A DNA stretch of 64,000 bases from NCBI GenBank assembly GCA_963739625.1, contig CAVUAU010000005.1:62001-126000 (forward strand). Reading direction: 5' to 3'. Below the pieces are notes generated by a model, which saw only the letters and a program-made list of their open reading frames with translations, had not been told where the DNA came from and did no database searches. Both the position numbers and the translations under genes were made by a program. Every line of letters begins with the position of its first letter. Positions within the stretch are counted from its first letter, which is position 1. Positions 23,937 to 31,792 of the stretch are shown here, in pieces. The DNA is from Salinimicrobium sp963739625 (lineage in GTDB: Bacteria > Bacteroidota > Bacteroidia > Flavobacteriales > Flavobacteriaceae).

Positions 23937-24797
23937 TTTCCTGTTTGTTCTCTTTACTGCCTGCGCATTTTTATAGTCTATCCATTTCTGGCCTTTCCAC
24001 CGGCGCATGTAGTTATCAAAATGTCGCATGAAGAAGAGGTTGTAGAGCGCTTTAGACAGGTTTGGGAGGTTTCGGGGCGCAGCCCTCAGGCTCATTGAGA
24101 AACCTGCTGTGAGGTAGGTCATTTGATGCCAGTAACCTTCGGGCATATAAAGCGTCTCCCCATGTTTTAGTTCGGTAACCATGCCTTTGGCGTTCTTTAG
24201 AGCGGGGAATTTTTCAAAATCAGGTTGTGAGAAGTCAATGTCTTCCCTCGCGATGAGCGCGTGTGGTACCTTGTACAGGTGTTTTGTTTCTGAAGGCGGA
24301 AAAAGAATACAGCGCTTTCTTCCGTGGAAATGGAAATGCAGGATATTGGCGTAGTCAATGTCATAATGCATGAACACCTTAGAGCCTTCGCCCCCAAAAA
24401 AGAGCATTGGGATCTGCTTTAATATCCTCAGGCCGATCTTGGGATACTTAAAATCCTTCTGCAAGGATGGAACTTCCTTTAAAAGATGGTAGAGAAAAAT
24501 GCGGTAGTTGGTGGGCCCGGCTTTGAGCAGCTCAATGTAATCCCTCATCTTCATCTTTTCATGAGGTTCGTTGAACTTGTACTTTGAAGAAATGGGCCTG
24601 TTGTCGAACAGCGGCACCTCCTTCTCTCCCGCCTTCTCCTGAATATAGTCCAGGCTCCAGTTGTGGTAAGCCGGCCAGTCTTCAATGAGATGCTCGATCA
24701 CCACAGGCTTCTGCGGCCTTACATACCTCTCTAAAAAGTCTTTTTTGGAAAGTCTTGCTTCTCTTGGGATTTCAGCTAAATCCAGTCTTTCTCTCAT
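23916..24797 (-). CDS. Cupin_8 / JmjC-like 2-oxoglutarate oxygenase family protein
   Basis: A 293-residue soluble protein of the cupin_8 family. The iron-binding HxD pair is H144-Y-D146 in KVFMHYDIDYANILHFHFHG, and the distal His is in MPEGYWHQM near residue 223. KRCILFPPSE between them matches the family's core strand. Relatives are Fe(II)/2-oxoglutarate-dependent hydroxylases of proteins or small molecules, the same superfamily as JmjC demethylases; in bacteria most are uncharacterised. The gene is the last of the leftward biotin region, 33 bases after bioB, so it may be co-transcribed with it. A role in biotin metabolism is not known. Confidence 0.85.
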   Translation of the reverse strand: MRERLDLAEIPREARLSKKDFLERYVRPQKPVVIEHLIEDWPAYHNWSLDYIQEKAGEKEVPLFDNRPISSKYKFNEPHEKMKMRDYIELLKAGPTNYRIFLYHLLKEVPSLQKDFKYPKIGLRILKQIPMLFFGGEGSKVFMHYDIDYANILHFHFHGRKRCILFPPSETKHLYKVPHALIAREDIDFSQPDFEKFPALKNAKGMVTELKHGETLYMPEGYWHQMTYLTAGFSMSLRAAPRNLPNLSKALYNLFFMRHFDNYMRRWKGQKWIDYKNAQAVKRTNRKNKISQK

Positions 24798-24830
24798 CTC
24801 CCCTGCTCTATAATTCCGTTTTTGCGCCGC

Positions 24831-25918
24831 CTACACCTTAGGCTTCTTTCCCTGGGCCGCAAGATTTCGCTCAATGCTGTGCCCGGGTCTTGTCCATCTT
24901 GGCTTCTCACCCAGCGGCTGAAACCTCGAATCCTGCGCTTCCACGCTTTCCGGCTGTGCCTTCTTCTCGAACGGCTTCTGCGGATTAAGCCCCAGCGCCT
25001 TGAACATTTGCATGTCCTCATTCACATCTGGGTTTGGCGTGGTCAACAGTTTATCTCCGGCAAAAATGGAATTAGCCCCTGCAAAGAAGCACATAGCCTG
25101 GCCTTCGCGGCTCATTTGGGTTCTTCCGGCAGAAAGACGCACCTGGGTTTCGGGCATTACGATACGCGTGGTAGCGATCATTCGCACCATATCCCAGATC
25201 TCCACAGGTTTTTGATCTTCCAGCGGCGTTCCTTCAACCGCTACAAGCGCGTTGATAGGCACAGATTCGGGCTGCGGATAAAGCGTAGAAAGCGATACGA
25301 GCATTCCTGCCCTGTCCTCTGCCGATTCTCCCATGCCAATGATCCCGCCGCTACAAACGGTAACGTTCGTCTTGCGTACATTTTCTATGGTCTTTAATCG
25401 ATCCTCGTAGCCGCGCGTAGAGATCACTTCTTTATAATATTCTTCCGAAGAATCCAGGTTGTGATTGTAAGCGTACAAACCAGCCTCCGAAAGGCGTTGC
25501 GCTTGATTTTCGGTGATCATTCCAAGAGTACAACAAACTTCCATGTCGAGTTTATTGATGGTCCTTACCATCTCCAGCACGTTGTCAAATTCCTCCCGTC
25601 TTTCACATTTCTCCAGGCCGCTCCCATACAAACCCTGGAACTGCCTGCTTCTTTTGCTCTCATGGCCTGTGCCTTCACCTGGCTCACACTCATCAGGTCA
25701 TTGCCTTCAATATTCGTGTGGTATCTGGCCGCTTGTGGGCAATACCCGCAATCTTCAGAGCAACCTCCGGTTTTGATCGACAAAAGCGTTGAGACCTGTA
25801 CGGTATTGGGGTCATGATGCTGCCTGTGCACCGTCGCCGCCTCGTAAAGCAGCTCCATAAATGGTTTGTTATATATCTCTAAAATTTCCTCTTTTGTCCA
25901 ATCGTGCCTGGTAGCCAT
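24831..25918 (-). pseudogene. bioB: Biotin synthase BioB, frameshifted as sequenced
   Basis: Two frames together encode a radical SAM biotin synthase of 362 residues. The first has TKEEILEIYNKPFMELLYEAATVHR and the cluster-binding GGCSEDCGYCPQAARY (CxxxCxxC), then MGAAWRNVKDGR. The second continues EFDNVLEMVRTINKLDMEVCCTLGM, YNHNLDSSEEYY, VTVCSGGIIGMGE and LSAGRTQM. The join is at 25590-25596, where one G is missing from AGGGAA (GGGAGGAA as sequenced). All iron-sulfur ligands, including the 2Fe-2S Cys residues and the final Arg, are kept. It inserts sulfur into dethiobiotin. Read error is the likely cause. Confidence 0.9.
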
Positions 25919-25985
25919 AAAAAAATGTTTAAGTTCAAAAATAAAGAAAAAGCCCAGTTTTCCCGGGTCGGGGTCAAAGTTTTTA

Positions 25986-27146
25986 TTACTGCGGAAGGCT
26001 TAACAGCACCGAAACTGCATTCCCTCCAAAGCCAACGGCATTGACGAGAACATTTTTCAGCCTTTTTGGAGCCACACTTTCCGAAGAAAACGGTACCGGA
26101 ATAAACTCCTGATTTTGCAGCATTAAAATCGCAAGTTCCATACTCAAAGTGCCCGAAGCACCAAAGCTGTGGCCAATTTTCCACTTATTGCTGGTCAATG
26201 CCGGCAGCTGCTCTCCAAAAAGGGCTTTTATGGCATTGATTTCAGAAAGGTCACCTTTAATTGTACCCGGAGCATGCATGACAATGGCGTCAATTTCTTC
26301 GGAAGGTATTTCTCCCAGCGCCATCTTCATAGACTTTTGAAAAGCCGAACCGTTAGCCGAAATCGACACTGCATGCTTCAGCTCTTCGGTTGCGTAGCCA
26401 ACTCCCGTGAGTAAAGCCAGTGCATTTTCCCTTCTTCCGGCCTCCATTCCAATCACTGCCGCACCCTCTCCCAGGATCATCGAATTTTGCCCTTTTTCAA
26501 GGTTCAGTGCCTGGCAGGGGTAATCGAGATCTTCACGGGCGCTGATCTTCATCGCCTGCACCTGCGCAATTGTGAAAGGGGTCAGGGCCGCCTCACTTCC
26601 GCCGGCGAGGAATTTTTCTGCCATGCCCGAATTCAGCCAGGCCACCCCGTTAAGTACCGAGTGTAAAGCCGTAGAACAGGTCACGGAATGTGAAATTTCC
26701 GGGCCGCTGCTCTGCAGGTCCTGCGCCACCCAGGAAGAAATATTCCCTAAAGTAGTGGCGGGAGAGGCCATGGTTTCAGCTTTTCCACGGGAAAGAAAAT
26801 CCTTATGAAACTGCTCAAAAAGGCCCGTAGCGCCGCGGCTACTGCCAATATTTATGGCAATTTCATCACCTTTTTGCCATCCGGCACCTTCAACAGCTGT
26901 CCGTGACGCTTTCAGTGCATACAGAACGGAATCATCAAGCTGCTTATAAGTAGGCCTGGAAGATTTCAGCTCCTGCAGTTCTTCCTTTATATGCTTCGGA
27001 AGAAAAGCCGCAAAGGCTTCATTCCCATCAAAATCGTGTTTGGTAAAATAATGTTTGTTGTTCTTATAGCTCTGCCAGATCTCTTCGGCTGAAGCACCAA
27101 GCGGAGAGACAGATCCTATGGAAACAATAGAAAGGGGAGTTTTCAA
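25986..27146 (-). CDS. Beta-ketoacyl synthase (KAS I/II type) in the biotin region
   Basis: A 386-residue condensing enzyme with the full KAS catalytic set: Cys157 (SVTCSTAL), His291 (VMHAPGT, in place of the usual EAHGTGT) and His326 (KWKIGHSFGASG), plus the C-terminal NAVGFGGNAV loop. The start is TTG at 27144-27146, inside a 19-base palindrome; an upstream TGA rules out an earlier start. It lies between a SET-domain gene and bioB on the biotin strand, so it may build the pimeloyl chain rather than serve general fatty acid synthesis. That link is from position only. It is clearly not the primary FabF, whose motifs are stricter. Confidence 0.9.
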   Translation of the reverse strand: MKTPLSIVSIGSVSPLGASAEEIWQSYKNNKHYFTKHDFDGNEAFAAFLPKHIKEELQELKSSRPTYKQLDDSVLYALKASRTAVEGAGWQKGDEIAINIGSSRGATGLFEQFHKDFLSRGKAETMASPATTLGNISSWVAQDLQSSGPEISHSVTCSTALHSVLNGVAWLNSGMAEKFLAGGSEAALTPFTIAQVQAMKISAREDLDYPCQALNLEKGQNSMILGEGAAVIGMEAGRRENALALLTGVGYATEELKHAVSISANGSAFQKSMKMALGEIPSEEIDAIVMHAPGTIKGDLSEINAIKALFGEQLPALTSNKWKIGHSFGASGTLSMELAILMLQNQEFIPVPFSSESVAPKRLKNVLVNAVGFGGNAVSVLLSLPQ

Positions 27147-27195
27147 AAATGCAATTTTTCAGCAAAAATAAGGGCTGCGGGCCAATTTGCCCAAC

Positions 27196-27780
27196 TTATT
27201 CCCGATAATAAAGATTCAGGATCGAGTCCACCGGCTGGTGATTTTGCAGCCTTTCCCTCAGCCGCCCCATATGTTGCTGCGACACAAGCTGCTGCAGGGG
27301 TTGGTCCACTTTCTCGAAACGCTCGAAAGCCTGTGACAGCTTTTCATCCCATTCCTTATGGTAGTGCAAAAGATCATCAGGAAAAACCGCTTTGCGTTCG
27401 GTTCCTTCATCGTGGGCGACAAAAGGTTCGCTCACATTGAGATAGCCGTAATCATCGGTGAGCTGCTCCCCGGGATGAATATCCCTAACCGCCAGCTCAA
27501 AATCATAGGCGGTAGAAAGGCAGTTGGAATTGAAGCTGTGGTTCACATACTTGGCGAGATCCCAGCAAAGCACAAGATTTCCCTGATTATTTCTAAAAGA
27601 GTATTTATCGACAAGTTTTTGGACCCCGGGATGCATCTTTTCCACCTGAGCCGGCTCAAAAACCTGATCCAGCTCATCCTGTACCCACGTGATCGTCCCC
27701 TTCGGAATGAATTTCGTCGCGACAACGCCGTAGCCGATCCCCTCGTTTATGAATCTCAATTCAGTATGCGGATGCATCAT
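27196..27780 (-). CDS. SET domain-containing methyltransferase
   Basis: A 194-residue protein whose core is a SET domain: GYGVVATKFIPKGTITW (residues 16-32, SAM-site GxG), KYVNHSFNSNC (77-87, the NHSxxPN-type pseudoknot motif) and GEQLTDDYGY (104-113, catalytic Tyr). A helical C-terminal region of about 80 residues follows; no zinc cysteines of the post-SET type are seen. SET enzymes methylate lysine side chains of proteins. The gene lies within the biotin region, 134 bases after bioA and 49 before the ketoacyl synthase. Its target is unknown. Confidence 0.9.
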   Translation of the reverse strand: MMHPHTELRFINEGIGYGVVATKFIPKGTITWVQDELDQVFEPAQVEKMHPGVQKLVDKYSFRNNQGNLVLCWDLAKYVNHSFNSNCLSTAYDFELAVRDIHPGEQLTDDYGYLNVSEPFVAHDEGTERKAVFPDDLLHYHKEWDEKLSQAFERFEKVDQPLQQLVSQQHMGRLRERLQNHQPVDSILNLYYRE

Positions 27781-27882
27781 ATTTTTGCCCTTTTAGAGAC
27801 TAAAATACAAAACAGAAGCTTTAGTTTTCTGAAGATCAGAAAATTATATTTTCATGGAAGTTTATTTCGGTGCATACAGAAG

Positions 27883-27906
27883 GTCTCGACTTCGCTCGAC
27901 CTGACA
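27883..27906. repeat. GTCTCGACTTCGCTCGAC-type short inverted repeat
   Basis: A hairpin-forming sequence (GTCGAG / CTCGAC around a short loop) in the bioA-SET gap. Similar AGGTCTCGACTTCGCTCGACCT motifs are common between genes in flavobacterial genomes, from general knowledge; only this copy is in the window. Confidence 0.45.
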
Positions 27907-27914
27907 ATGTACTT

Positions 27915-29180
27915 TTAAAATTTCTCCAGCGCCAGCTCAATGCTGTCGTAGATCTTTTGCAGCTGCTCATCTGTAGTTACATAAGGAGCCAGAATATAGA
28001 TCGTGCTGCCCAACGGCCGCAGGTAAATTCCCTGCTCCAGGAAATGATGAAAAAGTTGATTCCTGATGTTCCCGTAGCGTTCCATTTCCACGTTGAGTTC
28101 AAAAGCGAAGATCACCCCAAGCTGCCTCAAATTTGTCACTTTTGGATGAGAAGCAATCTTCTCACCAAAAGCTTTGTGCGAGTTGATTTGCCGCTGAATA
28201 TTCTGCTGCATCTCTTCTGAAGTCAGCAGTTCGATTCCCGCAAGGGCCGCAGCACAGGCCGGCGGATTAGCAGTATACGTGTGACCGTGAAAAAGACCTT
28301 TTGAAAGATCATTTGAGTAAAAGGCATCGAAAACTTTTTGGCTGCAAGAGGTTACTCCCATTGGCAGTAGGCCTGCGGTAAGCGCTTTGGACATGCAGAT
28401 GATATCAGGCTGCACCTCAAGATATTCGGAAGCGAAGTTCTTCCCGGTTTTCCCGAAGCCGGTCATCACCTCATCGGCAACAAGAATAATGTCGTTCTTT
28501 TGACATTCGGCCAATATAGTGTTCAAACCTTCTGCATCATGAATTTTCATCGCAGCCGCACCCTGCACCAAAGGCTCATAGATAAACCCGGCGATCCTGT
28601 GCTGCCTGATCAACTTTTGCAGCTGTTCCAAAACTTCGGCGTTATTCTCACCTGTGGGAACGGGAATTCTTACCACCTCTATAAAATGCTCTTTAAAGGC
28701 GCCGTTATAGACCGAAAGTCCTGAAACCGACATCGCGCCAAAAGTGTCGCCGTGGAAACCTTCTTCAAAGGCCAGCATCACGTGCCTTTTATTGCCAAGA
28801 TTGTGGTGGTACTGCAGCGCCATTTTAATTCCGATTTCGGTCGCGGTGGAGCCGTTATCATTGAAAAAAAGTTTTTGCTGGTTCGAAGGCAAGATCCCGA
28901 TAAGTGCTTCAGAAAGTTTTACGGCAGGTTCGTGGGTAAAGCCGCTGAATACCACCTGGTCCAGCTGCTGCATTTGTGCGGCAACCTTTGAAGTGATATA
29001 GTCATTGCAGTGCCCGTAAACAGCGGTATACCAACTTGAGATCCCGTCAATGTATTCCTTTCCCTGCTCGTCAGTGAGGACTGCGCCCTTTGCTTTTACG
29101 ATCGGCAAGGCATCGGGAGAAATCTTGTGCTGCGTGAGCGGGTGCCAAAGGTGTTTTTTATCTCTTTCTGAAAGTGTCAT
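27915..29180 (-). CDS. bioA: Adenosylmethionine--8-amino-7-oxononanoate aminotransferase BioA
   Basis: A full-length 421-residue class III PLP aminotransferase. Diagnostic parts are LWHPLTQHK at the N-terminus, YIDGISSWYTAVYGHC, EEGFHGDTFGAMSVSG, the PLP region VADEVMTGFGKTGK, the Schiff-base Lys in CMSKALTAGLLPMG and HGHTYTANPPACAAALAG. It converts KAPA to DAPA with SAM as amino donor. It follows bioD by 12 bases. Confidence 0.97.
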   Translation of the reverse strand: MTLSERDKKHLWHPLTQHKISPDALPIVKAKGAVLTDEQGKEYIDGISSWYTAVYGHCNDYITSKVAAQMQQLDQVVFSGFTHEPAVKLSEALIGILPSNQQKLFFNDNGSTATEIGIKMALQYHHNLGNKRHVMLAFEEGFHGDTFGAMSVSGLSVYNGAFKEHFIEVVRIPVPTGENNAEVLEQLQKLIRQHRIAGFIYEPLVQGAAAMKIHDAEGLNTILAECQKNDIILVADEVMTGFGKTGKNFASEYLEVQPDIICMSKALTAGLLPMGVTSCSQKVFDAFYSNDLSKGLFHGHTYTANPPACAAALAGIELLTSEEMQQNIQRQINSHKAFGEKIASHPKVTNLRQLGVIFAFELNVEMERYGNIRNQLFHHFLEQGIYLRPLGSTIYILAPYVTTDEQLQKIYDSIELALEKF

Positions 29181-29192
29181 TTTTTGATGCTT

Positions 29193-29807
29193 TTATTGAA
29201 GTTTACTGCGGAAGGCTTCGGCGTATTCCCGCACTACAGCCCGATCGAAATAGGGTTCGTTGTCAATCCTTCCAAGGAATTTGACGCCGGACATTTCAAG
29301 GATCACCTCCTCGGTAGACTTATGTTCCTCCCCATTGAAAATGATTCCGAAGCAGGTAAGGCCACGCGCCTTTAGCGCCTCGATCGTAAGTAAGGTGTGA
29401 TTGATGCTGCCCAGGTAATGCCGGGAAACCAGGATCACCTTATAGTCAGGCTTGACAAGATCGGCGATGGTTTCGCTATGGCTAATGGGCACCAGCAGGC
29501 CGCCGGCGCCTTCGATCACCAGGTCATTTTCAGTTTTGGGTTCTTTGATGTCTTTGGAAGAAATTTTCACCCCGTCGATGTCTGCCGCGGCATGTGGACT
29601 CATGGGCGTATTAAGTGCAAAGCTGTTCGGGTGAAAAACAGTTTTTTCGTTGGACACCAGGTTTTGGACCTTATGCGTATCTGAAGCATCGAGATCGCCA
29701 GCCTGTATGGGTTTCCAGTAGTCGGCTTCGAGCGCCTCGGTAACTATGGCAGCAGCAATGGTTTTGCCCACCTCGGTGCCGATGCCGGTGATAAAATATT
29801 TATTCAT
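29193..29807 (-). CDS. bioD: Dethiobiotin synthase BioD
   Basis: A 204-residue P-loop enzyme that closes the ureido ring of biotin, using ATP and CO2. Seen are the P-loop ITGIGTEVGKT, YWKPIQAG, PMSPHAAA and VIEGAGGLLVPIS. Directly upstream, nine bases from its ATG, is the stop of a leftover bioF 3' end (29817-29910), which shows that bioF once adjoined bioD. The intact bioF now lies about 2 kb away past the inserted lipoprotein gene. Confidence 0.96.
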   Translation of the reverse strand: MNKYFITGIGTEVGKTIAAAIVTEALEADYWKPIQAGDLDASDTHKVQNLVSNEKTVFHPNSFALNTPMSPHAAADIDGVKISSKDIKEPKTENDLVIEGAGGLLVPISHSETIADLVKPDYKVILVSRHYLGSINHTLLTIEALKARGLTCFGIIFNGEEHKSTEEVILEMSGVKFLGRIDNEPYFDRAVVREYAEAFRSKLQ

Positions 29808-29816
29808 GATTTAATT

Positions 29817-29910
29817 TCAGAGTTTAGCGGAGAGCAAAGATAAGGCGCTTTTGATTTCTGAACGGGTATTGAAGCTGTGTAAGCAAAAGTGCAGGTGTTC
29901 CTTTTCTTCT
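29817..29910 (-). pseudogene. bioF 3'-end remnant (duplicated)
   Basis: Reading minus strand, the sequence encodes KEHLHFCLHSFNTRSEI followed by KSALSLLSAKL and a TGA stop at 29817-29819. It matches the last 25 codons of the intact bioF (KERLRFCLHSFNTRSEIQSALSLLSEKI). A 56-base block (29833-29888) is identical at 54 positions to 31809-31864. Further upstream the similarity fades and then ends. The stop lies nine bases before bioD, as expected for an ancestral bioF-bioD junction. Confidence 0.85.
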
Positions 29911-30156
29911 TTTATCCTTTTTTGTATGCTTAACAAAGCATTCTTCAAGATTAAATTTCAATAAATGAAGAACAAAAACTATGATTCATTAAATTTTTAA
30001 CTATTTTTATAAACCATTTTTAAATATTTGTTTGTTATCTATTTAAAAAGTGTGTTCGGAAGGGAGCGGTAGAGGACCGAGATTATTCATCTCACTTTAA
30101 GAAACAGATCGATTAACCAGACGGCTCCCCTACATGCCTTCACTATACTCAATTTA

Positions 30157-31749
30157 ATGAAAAGCAGAACTTGTTTATCCGGACTACTCCTAATTGTTTT
30201 ATTTGCCTGTTCCAAAGATGATAATCCTTTACCCCCGGAAAAACCTGTGGGTACTCTCCAGGGAATTTTTACTGATTCCAAGGTTGAAGGCCTTAAATAC
30301 ACAACAGAAACACATACCGGATTTACCGATGAGAATGGCGAGTTCGATTATGAAGAAGGAGAGACAGTGACTTTGTACGTTGGGGATATTAGATTAGGAA
30401 GCGCCCCGGCAGCTGAAGAAATTTCGCCAATAGATATTGCATCAGCTGTTGACGCTGATATAAATTCTCTGGAAGTTCAGAACATCGCAGCATTTTTACA
30501 AACTCTTGATGAGGATGGGAACCCGGATAACGGGATTAAAATTTCTCCGGAAGTAACCGCGGCTATCAGTCTTTCAGAAATAGATTTTACAGCACCAATT
30601 ATTCTGATTTTAGGTGAAATGGTTCTGGAAATTTTTGAAGCTACAGGAATAAGCCTGGAAGTAGTTTATCCTGCAATGGCTGCAATGCATTTAGCACAAA
30701 CATTAGGAATTGAATATAATCCTGCGCCTTCTTTTAGCCTGAATTTCCTCCCAACCTTTACTAATTACTTTGGAAGGGACAATATTAAAGATGTTTATGG
30801 TAATAGTTCTCTGGCTTTAAATTGGGTTCACGAATTCGATGAAGAAGGAATTCTACTTAAGTCAACAGCTTATGAAAAGTATCCTTCTCGTATATTATAT
30901 GAATTTAATTTTAGCAGTTATGATTTAAATGCTTTGACAGTTGACCTTAATATTAGGGCTTATAATTATTCCAATTACGATGAAAATCCTAACCAACTCT
31001 ATACGGTCAAATTTGATGAAAAATATTTTTTAAAGGAAATAGATCCTCAAAAGATGAATATAAACAGTCTACATTTTAAAGAGTTTAGTCCTGAAAAGTG
31101 GGTTACTCAAATAGACTTTTATTCACCTGAAGGAGAGATAAAGGCTTCCCGCTCTCTAAAATATGATGCAAATGGGAAAGTCATTTCCGAAATTTCAATA
31201 ACTCCTGATGGGGCGCAATCAGGAAGTAAAACCTTTACATATACGGACTTCGGCGATCCAAAAACATATGATTATTTCAAAGCTGAAGATGATTTTGATA
31301 ACAAAGTCTATTCCTATAGAAATGACAACACTTTGGAATTTTATGAAAATACATTTGAAAGAGGTAACGATCGAATGGATTTCGATGAAAGTGAAAGACT
31401 TACTCATTGGAAACTAATATACGATAATGGCTACCAATACATCTATATCTACAGTCCCGAAGAAAAAATTGAGGAGGAGTACTATGATGGCATTTTAATC
31501 TACAAATATTATTATAGATTCGAAGTCGGTTATGGTTATAGCGGCTATCCTTTTAAATGGGAATGGTTCGAAGATGGTATATTGAGAGAAAGATATACTC
31601 TAAATGAAAATTACAAACAGGAATCTTATGAATATTTCTATGATAATGGGAATTTAGAATATAAAGACTTTTATAATGAAGAAGGAACCTGGATCTACAC
31701 AGAATATTATGATGAAGAAGGGAACCTTCTAGAAACTAAATATCAATAA
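30157..31749 (+). CDS. Inserted lipoprotein with Tyr/acidic C-terminal repeats
   Basis: A 530-residue lipoprotein (lipobox LFACSKDD). The N-terminal domain, about residues 30-110, reads GIFTDSKVEGLKYTTETHTGFTDENGEFDYEEGETVTLYVG.IRLG, a pattern found at the start of various surface proteins. The C-terminal half is rich in Tyr, Asp and Glu, with repeats of the form YxYDxNGNLExxxFYNEEG and YYDEEGNLLETKY, resembling MORN_2/YwqK-like repeats. Function is unknown; surface exposure is likely. Codon use and base composition look more AT-rich than the flanking biotin genes. It stands on the opposite strand and splits the biotin genes, flanked by a duplicated bioF end. The 349-base gap before it is AT-rich and holds only the bioF remnant. 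Confidence 0.8.
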   Translation: MKSRTCLSGLLLIVLFACSKDDNPLPPEKPVGTLQGIFTDSKVEGLKYTTETHTGFTDENGEFDYEEGETVTLYVGDIRLGSAPAAEEISPIDIASAVDADINSLEVQNIAAFLQTLDEDGNPDNGIKISPEVTAAISLSEIDFTAPIILILGEMVLEIFEATGISLEVVYPAMAAMHLAQTLGIEYNPAPSFSLNFLPTFTNYFGRDNIKDVYGNSSLALNWVHEFDEEGILLKSTAYEKYPSRILYEFNFSSYDLNALTVDLNIRAYNYSNYDENPNQLYTVKFDEKYFLKEIDPQKMNINSLHFKEFSPEKWVTQIDFYSPEGEIKASRSLKYDANGKVISEISITPDGAQSGSKTFTYTDFGDPKTYDYFKAEDDFDNKVYSYRNDNTLEFYENTFERGNDRMDFDESERLTHWKLIYDNGYQYIYIYSPEEKIEEEYYDGILIYKYYYRFEVGYGYSGYPFKWEWFEDGILRERYTLNENYKQESYEYFYDNGNLEYKDFYNEEGTWIYTEYYDEEGNLLETKYQ

Positions 31750-31792
31750 ATAAAAGGGCAGCTAAATTCCTGCTCGATTGCTATTTTTGGAC

